Below the pieces are notes generated by a model. That model ran no database searches. It was not told where the DNA came from and saw nothing but the letters and a program-made list of their open reading frames with translations. A DNA stretch of 64,000 nucleotides. Origin: Haemonchus contortus (Eukaryota; Nematoda; Chromadorea; Rhabditida; Trichostrongylidae). The position numbers and the translations under genes were made by a program. Location: contig LS997566.1 of NCBI GenBank assembly GCA_000469685.2, positions 11,850,992-11,914,991 on the forward strand, written 5' to 3'. Each line of letters starts with the position of its first letter. Position 1 is the stretch's first letter. Shown piece by piece: positions 20,901 to 31,649 of this stretch.

Positions 20901-23900
20901 TCAGGAATTTGCAGAAATTCACATATTGCAAGTTTTTCCTGCGTTTGCTGTCCTCAGGGAATCGCAGGCTAGCTACCCATGCCAGGAGATCACAAATTCT
21001 GAACGCTCCAAGCTTCTCATACACCATATACCGCATATACTCTATCAATTCGAAACGTTTTGAAAGGGTTGAAGCTCAGAATTCCCATGTGTTCAACGAC
21101 GGATGTGGGACGTCAAAGTCCACCTAATCCCGAACTTCGAGTTGAACGTCATTTGAGTAAAGTGATGGAAGAACGAATTGATTCAAACCCCACCAGCCTT
21201 CCAGAGGTGATGATATAATAAACGAGTTTCTTGTAGCCTTAAAATTTTTCCCGAACCTCTCACTGTTCTAATCCCCAAACATTCATAGAAATGTACTACC
21301 CTAATGATTATTTTAAAGATTAGGAGATAGGATTAGTGACGTTGATCAATTCTGTCCAGAGATTCCTTAGGTATTTGATTTTTACTTGAAATCTTAGTGA
21401 CCATTCAAAGTGTGTTCCGCCTACAATGACTTTTGGGTGCCAGCCCACAAGCACCGAACATCGCCGAACATCTCGAGGTTTTCAACTTCTCAGCTCCACC
21501 GCTCAAGCTACATATTGAAATTTTCTGAAAAAAAAGCATGAGTTCCATATCATTGACTTCCATCACCGTTTATTCTCAGGTTATACAACTGGAATGATCG
21601 GTAAATGGCACCTGGGTATCAACGAAGTGAACAGCACCGACGGAGCTCATTTACCGTCTCGAAGGGGTTTCGATTTTGTTGGTCTTAATCTACCGTTCAC
21701 AAATACATGGGCATGCGACACTACGCAGGTAAGGATTTTTGACTTCTTATTGTTTGTTTGCCTGAACGAATTACAAAGAAAACATTTACGTAGTTTGACT
21801 CATAACAAAAGATATATTTGGATAACAAATCATTCCCGATTGGACGCCCAATAACTTCCGCTTGCAGTGATCATCGCGATGCTCACCATCCACGTGTGCT
21901 GGTGATGATGTCGAGTGAAACACGGCTCTTGACATCATCTCCCGCATACATTGACGGGCATCGCGTGAACGACAGGTAGCTATCATTCCGACTGAAAATT
22001 TATGAAAGACCCAAGGCGTCAAAGCTCACCCCAACGTGCAAAACCTCAATGGAGAAAATAGCGGTGTTTATCCTTTTATGGAGTTGTACACGCAATGTGT
22101 TATTCATATGAATCCATTTAATAATACGTACAATCATCTTTTGTCTGGTCTCTAAACAGCTATCTGTGATAATCAACAACCGATTAGAGGCCGGTCAAGT
22201 AGTCAGTAGTATGTATTGCAAAGCAGGGAAGGGTCCCTTATCTGGTTGTGGATTGAATTGCCAGGATAGAACGTCTCTGGCCTTCTTAAACCCCCCCCCC
22301 CCCCCCCCCCCCTTATAGCTTTTCTGACATACTGCGTTGTACGACAGCGCCAATGGGTACTTTGCGCTGCTTTGCGCTACCGTTTTATGGTCCCTTTCTG
22401 TTTGTTATGAGGAAAGGTTGGAGACCACCGGAGACCATTGCCCAAGGAGCCCCTTACCATAAGCCGTTCAAAAATTTGGCCGCCCATGCAGTCACCATGT
22501 CAGCTCCATAGATAAAGAAAACTGCAATCACATAGAACAGATTGAGTAGTCAGAGCCTTCATTTGTAGCTCCTGACTACCTACTTGTTATTTAGTCCCCA
22601 TTGCATTTGTAGTTTGTAACTACCTACTTATTATTAGTTTTACGGGGGTTGACAACTGCTGACGTCATTTGGACCCTATTACGCTGCTTGCAAAATGATT
22701 ACATGAAAAATACTTGCCTGTTCAACTCCACCCTTTCTCTTTTCCCCATTCCATGATTCGGCTGATCCGTTAGATGTGAAAAAGAGAATTCAGCTGAGCT
22801 ATACGTTCATTGGATTTCCTTAAATTGAATACTGCTGATGGGTTCATGGAAACAATTAATGAATTTTTGCAATGAGAAGTCATGCACACATGTGTAAGAT
22901 TAAACCTAGGTCAGGGCATGATTAAATCCTTCAATTATCCTCTTGAAGGTACGACATTCCCAAAAATCCTCCTCCAAGCTACGAATAAAATTCAAAAAAG
23001 AAATCACCAGCCAAAATTTCCTTAGTCTTGAAAGATTCAGAATGGAGACACCTCTGGCGAAAATCGGGCCGTCTCAGTGAAATATGCGTCTTCTCGTCAT
23101 CGAAGGCATTTGTTCCATTTTGTAGGTTTAAATGCTGCATAAATGGACTGTTCAGGAATTCTACCCACAAGGGCCAGATGCTGCGATGTGTTTTCTCTAT
23201 GATGGCGACGATATTGTTCAACAACCCTTGAGATTTGAGTGGATGACCGAAAACCTTGTCCATGATTGGAGGCGATTTCTGCACATGAGAATGACTACGG
23301 TGCGGCCTCGCCTACTTTTTATTTCCCTATAAGGCTGTAGTGAAAAGAAAGAAAGACATCGATCATCAAAAAACCAAGGCTTCAAAAAGGAAAGGGGTTT
23401 CCGTCGAGATTTATTATTATTCTTATAGAGGTTTTTCTATCCATCCCTTCCAGTTAAGAATTTGAAAATCAGCAGACACGATGAGCTCATCTCCCTTCAT
23501 CGCTCTTTTCAGGATCAGAAGGAGCGTCCGTTCTTTTTTTATTTCGCCTTCCCACAAGTGCATAGCGCCCAATTCGCTAATGCAGACTTTCGAGGTTCTT
23601 CTGTTCGCGGTAAGTTACGACAAGAAGCACTCTCTACAACACTGTTTTTATCACGTCAAGTATTATTACCTAGAAGCAGGAAAGGAACCCGATGGGGTTA
23701 CAGTTCATACGGTGAAAAGTGGCCAATTCGCTCTGGTATATTCCTTCCACTTCCTTCACCCATCTGCTTCCTCATCAAGAATTCGCTTTTTGCTTTGCCA
23801 ATCACATTATGGAATGAACTCGGAAATGCTGCTCCCGCAGTGGCAGTTTGGGCCTTGTGTGGGACCGACAAATACACAGATCGTTGTTTTTATATTATCT

Positions 23901-26900
23901 TCCCACTTGAGTTTGTTATCAATTGACCAACCCTGTCCGGATGAATATAGGTTAGGTTGACCTAGGCGGTGTTGCTCTTGTGCCCCTTCCGTGTGACACG
24001 CATGCAGTAGGTGCACCACTCAGAACCAACTCATATGCGTTTCACACTTCATAGTTGCTCTACTTTATGATAAATTATAATAGAAGGCTTCAACCCTGTT
24101 CTCGCGCTGTAACCAATCCATAGGGGAGGGGGGTGAGCTTTTGTATTAACACCACATAAGTACTTCTTTTTTTCCCTCTCTTACTCTTGCCACGGTCACG
24201 GTGTAGAACAGAGTGATGTTATCAGTGAATCTTGGCCCTTTTCCGTACTACGACAGAAGGGTCAGTTCCACGTACGGCTTTCTATGAACCTCGGCATGAT
24301 TATATTACTGAGTTTGTTGTTGTCTTGAACTCTTCACGAGGTTTTTAAAATAACCTTTATTAGGCTGACGTTTCGGCGGAATCGCCTTCTTCAGAGCCTG
24401 AAAGGATCATAACAATCTGTGATTATCCGACCAAACGTCTCCACCAACCCACGGAGTTCGAGACCCCCAGGGCACGCAGGTGGTCGAAAGGAGAACCACT
24501 CACCGTAACTTTGGGGATTCTTCGAAACCACCCAACTAGTGGTGGTACCAACCGACCAGTGTCAGCGGGGGTACGTCTTCATTAAAGTCTGTGAGGGAAG
24601 GCCAATCTTATATAAGGCCGTAGCTCCCGCGTGATTGCGAGGCATTCTTCCCTACGATTCATTTTGGGATCGGTGACCTGTATCCAAAATGGATCGAGGG
24701 TTTTACGCGCGCACACTTGCGACTCCTGTGCTACGACCTCCACGGTGACCTCAAAATCGTCTCCGTTATGCTTCTGAATTTGATGGATCTCTAAGGCAGT
24801 AGACTTTTTCAATCGTCTCATTCCATCTATGTGCTCCTTGACCCTCACGTGAAGTGGTCTTGCCGTTTCTCCAATATACTCATCACCACAAACCTGGCAA
24901 GTAATTCTGTAGACCACTCCAGACATGTTACAATCACCTTCCCTTCCAGCTGGACAAACCACACAGTTTGAGGTCGTACATAGGCGATCGTATATCCTGT
25001 TACGAATCAAGCGCTTCTTTAGATTGAAGGGTGGTACATTTACAATAGCTACTAAATTTTCCAAACCCGATCTCTTCAAGCACTTTCTAATGGAGGCGCT
25101 GACCTCATCAGAAATAAATGGTAGTACAAAAGGAGTCTTGCCTTCAGTTGAGATACTACCATGTCTGAGGATAACACCACTAGAAGAAGCTCTACGTGAA
25201 GCTGAAAAGTTGTAGTAGCCATTGGACCAAGCTACATCGCGTGCCATTTCAAGCGACTCTTTTCGCTCTTCCTCCCCAGTGCAGACCTTCCTAGCGGTGC
25301 GAAACATATTCTAACGACCGCTCGTTTTACGTAGAAAGGATGAGCTGAGTGATAATGGACAATGATGTTCTTATTGCTAGGCTTTCTGTACCACTTCGTA
25401 ACAATCATATCACCCTGTAGCCTCACTTGAACGTTTAGGAAAGGAAGCCAATTTCCGGTCGGTTTCTCCCGTGTTAACTTAATGTGCTCTGATTGTGAAT
25501 TGAGTAGGCCGAAACACACATCTACTTCTTCCTGTGTCGCACAGACTATGAAGCAATCATCGATATATCTGCAGTAAAGCAAGGGCAGATATTCCAGTAC
25601 AGGCGCTTCAATCTTGGCCATAAATGATATGGCCAACACAGGCGCCAATCGCTGCCCCATAGCCAAGCCTCTAGTCTGTGCGAAATACCTTCCCGACCAC
25701 TTGAAAATGTTACAACTGAGGCACTCCTTCACAAGTGTCATCAGTTGGGATATAGACAGCCCTCGCAAACCAATTTCGTTCTGGTGCTGACTAAGAAGCT
25801 CGAATACGGCTTCCATAGCAGACCCATTGCTGACATTTGTATAGAGAGCTTCTACGTCGAAGGATTCCATAACGCACGAACCACTGGGGTGCAGTGCGAG
25901 AAGGCGATCCAAAAACATTTGGGTGTTAGTGAGATGGGAAGGAATGAAGTTAAGGAGCTGCACTATATTTTGGATACAGGTCACCGATCCCAAAATGAAT
26001 CGTAGGGAAGAATGCCTCACAATCACGCGGGAGCTACGGCCTTATATAAGATTGGCCTTCCCTCACAGACTTTAATGAAGACGTACCCCCGCTGACACTG
26101 GTCGGTTGGTACCACTACTAGTTGGGTGGTTTCGAAGAATCCCCAAAGTTACGGTGAGTGGTTCTCCTTTCGACCACCTGAGTGCCCTGGGGGTCTCGAA
26201 CTCCGTGGGTTGGTGGAGACATTTGGTCGGATAATCACAGATTGTTATGATCCTTTCAGGCTCTGAAGAAGGCGATTCCGCCGAAACGTCAGCCTAATAA
26301 AGGTTATTTTAAAAACCTCGTGAAGAGTTCAAGACAACAACAAATACAGAAGGGTCAATTCTCTGGCATGAACAATCTCGTTCTGGGCTGTGCTCCGCCT
26401 TTCACTTTCACTATCAATCGTAGTGGCGTTTTGAATGCGTAGATGGCCTAGATGACCTATACAGTAGCTCAAGATGGCCAGCCGGTGTACAATTCAGTGC
26501 CTTTATTCTCCCTTCACAGCCTGGTACGAAGTAATAGACTCCGGAAAGATCGAAGGCCTGGTTGTTCTGTGCGGATATCTATCTAAAATCGATTCTCTGA
26601 CCATGCGTTATGGCGCTTCTTGCCACTAAAACATCTCTTTCCTGTATTAGTTGACACTAATTATGATTATGGTGGTCCCAAAGGTGCCATTACGATATTA
26701 AGTTACAGGCATTTACGGCGACTCTATCAACGAAATGTCATGGGCCGTTGGCGAAGTGCTGAATAGCATTGTCAAAGCTGGGATAGCTGAAAATACGCTT
26801 GTCATCTTAATGTCCGACCATGGACCACACATTGAGCTATGCCTGAACGGTGGCTCTACAGCTGGTCTCAAAGGTACTGGTCATTCCAATTAGAGCTTAG

Positions 26901-29900
26901 CTCTCCTTATAAAGTCACCTCAATTCAGGAGGAAAATCTAATTCGTATGAAGGAGGTTTTCGAATCCCACTCATCGCTTGGCAGCCCGGTACGGTAAAAT
27001 CAGGACGAGTGTCAAATGAAGTTATATCCAGCATGGATCTGTACGCAACATTTAGAGAAATGCAGACATGCCCTTTCAAGGTGAGCTCATTAGGCACTTC
27101 CTTTACTTTAACAATAGCTTATCTTCATTATAACGAGACTGACAATAACGACAAAAACGCACCACGACTTTTTAGCGAGACTTTTTTTAGACGATGCAAA
27201 TGCCGCTAGACGGGACGAACATATTGGACGAGTTGATGGGAATAAGCGACGAGCCATCAGGCTACCTAGGGCGAAGGAGACCGATCATCTTTTATTGCAA
27301 TACAAAGCTGATGGCTATTCGGATCGGCAACATTAAGGTGTGCAAAAGGCTTTTTCTGGTAGTAGGTCTGCCTTACTGGAGGGTATGATTCCATTGTTCA
27401 ACTTCGTTCTGTAACCGCTTGAGGATCGCTTGAGACACGAAGAAGAGAAACAAAGTGCTGCTTCGAGTCTGTCCATTGTTAGAGTCTCTCTGTCTTTCTG
27501 TCGACTATGTGCGGAGGGCGCAGAGGGAGCGGACTCACCATGATATCAGGCCTGCTCACATGGGCCAACTATGTCTTCTGCTCTAACGGGGTCGGTTAAT
27601 CGATACCAGAGTAAGAATAAATGCACTGATCGACTCGGCCGGTCACGTCATTGCCTAAGCCATCACAACGCCGTTACGATTATGATTATTAATCGCATCC
27701 CGAAATTGATTGTTGGGACTAATTAGAGCCAAACGACTTTGTCCTTTTGAATTCAGTGTTTTATACAGACGCTTTTGATTAGCTGCCGTAATAAGGAGTT
27801 TAGAATGAGGTCCCGATCTCGTCCAATTTCACCTCATGTTGGAATAGGGTTCAGTCTCGAACTATACCGTCTGATGACTAGACCTATAGGCCCTGAAGGA
27901 TGAGCAGCCATGACAAACGGCATGAATTGCTACATGCCTTCCATGTGAGCAGGACTAATTAGGCATGGTTGGATAGGTTACTGGTTCGGCGGTCGTAGTG
28001 GTGTTCATTTGACATCCTAAGGGTTCCGGTCAGTAGCTAGCTATCTTGGTCCAAAACTCCCTGTTCCATAACAAATAAGGTAGCGTTTACAGTTCTCGTC
28101 TTTGACGGTGATGTGATTTCCGGATTCTCCTTCCTCTATATACCTGAAAAAGGGTCCTACATACCTGAGGAAAGTACGGCATGTATCTATTTATATATAG
28201 GAGAAACCTCCAGGAGATCACCTTCCGACCTCCCCACTCATTTTGTGTAAGGATCACGTAGTGTCATTTTAAACGCTAAAAATAGCTGCACTATCCCACA
28301 ACTACCCCTGCCTTTTACTTCTTATACGCATTTGTACCGAGTAAGTCTCGCTACCAAATATCGCTTGTTTCTTCCACAAGAGAATGAGCTCATGCAGTTA
28401 CCGCACGTACTCGAAGGTGTCGTACATATTAACTGTTTTAGAGGAATGAGCGTTATTATGGGAGTGACCGCTGTCACTCACTCATTCACTTGGACTTTAG
28501 TTTCCCTGGTGGATGATTTTCTAGAAGAGTTCTGCGAAGAATTTATATGATGGTAAATGTTCGATAAAAGAAAAATGTCACTCGAAATCAAAAATAATTG
28601 CAGTCATTAGAGATGGATTCATTAGAGGGAGTCTGGAACATTTCCGGGTATTCCTAAAAAAAGATCATTTTCAAACGAAAAGCATTTGTGATAGAGAATT
28701 CACTGAGCAAAGCTCGCCTAATATTTCAGATTCACTATCGAACATCTCCGATATTCTTCAACGATACCGTCGATCCAAACCTTCCCTACTTTTGCCCGAA
28801 CGGAAAGCCTCGTGCGGACTGGTTGGTACATTTGATATCCCTTTTTGAATTTGCCTCACATTTCTGGGAGGCGTGTATTGTGTCAAGGTCTAGAATGGCG
28901 ACTTTGCCAAGGAGGCTCATTTGAAATTGCATTTTTTAAACCTTATAAGGAAGGGCATCAAGATGGCTATGAAAATAATGGCGAAGGTACCAATGCCTAT
29001 CAGCCTTCCTTCGTGATTTCAATTTTTCGCGAATACCTTTCAGGATAGTGCTATAGGCCGGATTCTGTTCTTCCCCTACTTCCCGCAATCTATCTTACGG
29101 TTAAAACCATTCTCCAGACATCGACTGAAACCATGCACTCACTAACTTTTGTGTCAGATTCATATTTACCCGGTGTTATGAATGAAAAGGGAAATCGGAG
29201 GGGAGTGGAGAGGGGGGATGGAGAGAAGGAACTGGCACTATCTCACATTCCCCTACAGTGATCGGAAACTTTTAAATTTTTGTTCCATGTTAACAGGTGA
29301 AGGCCAGGAGTTAGAAACAAAGGCAGGAAATGTGAGCAGAGCTAGTATTTCGCGTTCACGGCATTTAAAATGGAGATTCATTTACAGCGTTTATGAAATA
29401 TGCATATCTACATATAACGTAGGGAGTGTATGTAGGGTAATTTTGAGATGTCAAAACTCTTCTGATGGGTTGAAGATTTGTAGGTGGCAAGCTCCTCGTA
29501 AGATCTATAACTCTACTCTGCATTTTAAGGTACGTTTCACAAACATGCCCTGATGAACAGCTCATCGTGCACAACCCACCGCTGGTATTTGATCTGGTTA
29601 AGGATCCCTATGAACGATTCCCCCTAGTGGAAAGCGAATATGTTCTTGAGGTAGGTGGTATCTACTAACCAATAAGTGTACGTGATAAAAATTTCACTTA
29701 ACTTGCACATCTAGGCAAACTTTCAGATAAGAGCGTTGGGTGCTCAGGTACTGAAAGAACATCGCGAGTCCTTAATACCAGTGCCTAACCAACTTGGTCA
29801 CTTCAACAAGCAAGTAAGTAGACTATCCACTAGCATTACCGGGAAGCCTTTCTTCAGTAGAAATAATGGTTGATTTTAGCTGACGCCTTGCTGTAATCCG

Positions 29901-29957
29901 CCGTCCTGTCAATGTGACAGGATTTCGTATCGACGGAGTGAAGTAAGAGATTTTTAA
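17936..29957 (+). CDS. Secreted arylsulfatase, steroid-sulfatase/arylsulfatase A type, 13 exons
   Basis: Exons: 17936-18041, 20178-20318, 20600-20713, 21580-21728, 23156-23299, 23513-23609, 26709-26873, 26929-27080, 27191-27337, 28730-28825, about 29530-29650, 29715-29813, 29880-29957. All have GT/AG ends, and phases agree except between exons 10 and 11. The product is about 535 residues, like arylsulfatase A (507) and steroid sulfatase (583). It removes sulfate esters in the secretory or lysosomal lumen. A signal peptide [15 protein letters not shown] is followed by [12 protein letters not shown] (calcium-binding Asp pair). The formylglycine site is CSPSR (Cys73, Arg77). Other active-site motifs are GKWHLG (Lys129, His131), [14 protein letters not shown] (Asp) and [11 protein letters not shown]. 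The tail [12 protein letters not shown] is the cysteine cluster seen in steroid-sulfatase relatives, but no membrane hairpin is present. C. elegans sul-2 is a likely relative. Intron 6 contains PLE copy 2. Confidence 0.9.
18042..20177 (+). other. Sulfatase intron 1
   Basis: A 2.1-kb first intron (GTACGT...TATTTAG). No element recognised inside. A 68-codon minus frame at 19023-19229 is not convincing. Confidence 0.6.
22291..22312 (+). repeat. Poly-C tract (22 C) in sulfatase intron 4
   Basis: Uninterrupted run of 22 cytosines. Its length is likely to vary or be misread in assembly. Confidence 0.95.
22560..22650 (+). repeat. Two degenerate tandem units of about 46 bp in intron 4
   Basis: CATTTGTAG...ACTACCTACTTGTTATT is followed by CATTTGTAG...ACTACCTACTTATTATT. 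Confidence 0.5.
24253..24264 (+). repeat. Target-site duplication, left, of PLE copy 2
   Basis: ACAGAAGGGTCA, repeated at 26346-26357. Confidence 0.75.
24309..24688 (-). repeat. PLE copy 2 left inverted arm
   Basis: Inverted match to 25966-26344. It includes the 3' coding end of the reverse transcriptase frame. Confidence 0.8.
24367..24394 (-). ncRNA. Hammerhead ribozyme-like core, PLE copy 2 left arm
   Basis: Identical on the minus strand to the cores in copy 1: CTGAAGA, GGCG/CGCC stem II, GAAAC, GTC. Confidence 0.55.
24582..25967 (-). pseudogene. 5'-truncated, frameshifted PLE reverse transcriptase/GIY-YIG
   Basis: Corresponds to residues from about 323 ([20 protein letters not shown]) to the end of the copy 1 protein. 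Motif A ([11 protein letters not shown]), [14 protein letters not shown] and the YIDD box are all retained. So are the Cys cluster and the GIY-YIG block with YIGET. A one-base deletion in a run of T near 25309 (copy 1 has TATTTCTAACG, copy 2 TATTCTAACG) shifts the frame after the thumb region, separating the RT (25967-25232) from the nuclease (25307-24582). The first residues upstream of VQLL in the open frame come from the antisense of the inverted 3' end and are not native protein. Confidence 0.88.
25966..26344 (+). repeat. PLE copy 2 right inverted arm, including inverted 3' coding end
   Basis: On the plus strand, 25967-26073 reads [20 protein letters not shown] to the same stop as the left end, followed by the 3' untranslated arm. 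Confidence 0.8.
26263..26290 (+). ncRNA. Hammerhead ribozyme-like core, PLE copy 2 right arm
   Basis: Plus-strand copy of the same CTGAAGA...GAAAC core. Confidence 0.55.
26346..26357 (+). repeat. Target-site duplication, right, of PLE copy 2
   Basis: ACAGAAGGGTCA, identical to 24253-24264. Confidence 0.75.
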
Positions 29958-30780
29958 TATTTTCTCTTGCATTTTAAAATCAATGGAGCACTCCGAGTAT
30001 GGGTATCTTGCGTTATGATGTAGCCAAGGCATCCAGTCAACATTCCAAATGCCTACATCTATTTATTTTAAAAAAGTGAACGAAATTTGACCCCCGAATT
30101 CTACACTTCGTGCAGTATGTGAGTTGTCAGCGACAGGCAAAATCGCTATTTAAAATTTTGTACATCGGAGTGGGTGACAACTGGCTTGAAGGTGATTAAA
30201 AGGCTGGAAATTTATTATAAATTCATAAACACAGCAGCTTTGATATCACGCCAAGCAAAAGCTCTATTGAAATGATTGATTTATGGAGTATTTGATGCTC
30301 AAAGTACATGTTCAGAGCGCACGGAAACCAATCTTCGATCGAGAACAGATCTCATCTGAATTCATGGAGGTGTCGTTATAGGAGCATCACAGTAACATGC
30401 TCTGTAGAGAAGCAAAACGCGGTGATTACATATCAACTCAGATTTCTTAGATAAGGTTATCGCGTTGTTAGGATCCGTCAACTGACGTCTAGTCACTTTC
30501 ACTAATGATCTCGACCGTTTTACTGTATGGTTCTGTTGTTCTCAATGTTGTGCTATGTTGTTTTCTCTCATTCCCATATCCATATGTTGTTAATCATATC
30601 ATTTTCTAGAATAACTTTTCTTTCCTTTTGATTTTTCTTCGAAGCCGTCTCTACTTGATGGATTATTGTACATTTACTACTGCGAAATGTTTTACAATAT
30701 AAATGCCAAATATGGCTGTTAATGAGATCTCAGAAATGTTAATCCTTTCTTGTAAGCAGCTTTCTAATGAAGAGCTACTC
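29958..30780. other. 3' flank of the sulfatase, unassigned
   Basis: No canonical AATAAA was found close to the sulfatase stop. AT-rich sequence follows with nothing recognised. Confidence 0.4.
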
Positions 30781-30789
30781 TTAAGGTTG

Positions 30790-31640
30790 TTTGAGCGCGA
30801 AAAGTTTTCTCGTGAAGGTTGAGTCCTTGTAGGTAGAGTAAAAGTTGGTATATTTGGTACATTTAAGAACCTGTGAATTTTGGGTTTCGAACTGGTGCGT
30901 TTTCAGGGGGATAGCTCCTATATGTATGCGATAAAGCTTCCTAAGAAGGTGTAGTTTACTCACCATGAAACTTTGAATATCGACCCATGGGTATCGATGG
31001 AGCTTTGAATGCCGTTTACGTGCATATATGGAATTTAGAACTAGGGAATACTTTTTTCGAAGTAATAGGAGCGTTAGAATCTCTTTGAAGGCACAGTTCA
31101 CGATGAAAACGGTCTTTATTTCTCATAGTATAAATTCGAGGCTCTTCCTCCTACCATACTTCCCCTTATAAAATCGAAAAACGACTGGTTAGAGCACAAT
31201 AAGGGGCTAGAAATTGTATCGTATGAATGCCGCACTTATAGTGGACGAGTTTCAACGGCTTTGTAGAGGCCGCACTATCTCAAGAGGATCCGATGTAGGA
31301 AGTTTAAACAACTTGTCATAACCCATGGTGACAGCAAAAGGCAGTTTCGAACCATTTGAGCTTGACGTGGTCATCTCTTTCAGCAGTTGGAGCAAGTTTA
31401 TCTCGTCCAAACACCCCTTACAGCGATGAACTCCTGAGATCAACACTTCCGTTTTTTTACCTAAAAAGCTACCTCAGAAGTATCGTAAACTGTGCCTTTA
31501 AAGTAGTGGTAACTGGAAGTGCGCACTCGTCGCATTGAAGTCACGGTGCGGAAACGCGGCTGGGTGGTAGTGCCTTCGCTTCACAGGAGTAGATTGGGGG
31601 GTTTGCTCCTCGACTATTGCACAGTGTTCTTTTCTTCCAT
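30790..31640 (+). repeat. Interspersed repeat with tRNA-like head, related to the 63-kb palindrome
   Basis: The stretch 30966-31020 (TTTGAATATCGACCC... ATGCCGTTTACG) resembles 62783-62836. The stretch 31495-31570 (GCGCACTCGTCGCATTGAAG, then GGGTGGTAGTG) resembles 62915-62970. At 31558-31570 and 31599-31610 lie A-box-like (GGCTGGGTGGTAG) and B-box-like (GGGTTTGCTCCT) sequences spaced as in a tRNA-derived promoter. This suggests a SINE or SINE-bearing foldback family. There is no closed cloverleaf. Confidence 0.45.
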
Positions 31641-31649
31641 AGAAATTTT

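Larger units (their letters stand above)
24265..26345 (-). mobile_element. Penelope-like retroelement, copy 2 (rearranged), in sulfatase intron 6
   Basis: A 2.08-kb insertion bracketed by ACAGAAGGGTCA. From the left: the 45-bp extension (24265-24308) shared with the right end of copy 1; an inverted arm; the minus-strand 3' 60 percent of the coding frame; a junction near 25967; then a second arm that is the reverse complement of the left end. The arms are about 380 bp, longer than in copy 1, because the right one also includes the last 100 bp or so of coding sequence, inverted. The 5' part of the gene (about residues 1-322) is missing. It lies antisense to the sulfatase transcript between exons 6 and 7. 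Confidence 0.88.

Noticed and set aside
23462..23960. Two 154-159 codon overlapping plus-strand frames
   Set aside because: Only 23513-23609 is real coding (sulfatase exon 6); the rest is read-through into intron 6.
24925..26005. Plus-strand open frames over PLE copy 2
   Set aside because: Antisense shadows of the conserved minus-strand protein.
29182..29553. A 123-codon plus-strand frame between sulfatase exons 10 and 11
   Set aside because: It is out of phase with the sulfatase and has no family resemblance, although its end at AAG/GTACGT looks like a donor.
29858..29860. Sulfatase ending immediately at a TAG after the TTCTTCAG acceptor
   Set aside because: The next acceptor (GATTTTAG, 29879) gives the conserved [10 protein letters not shown] tail in phase, which fits the family far better.
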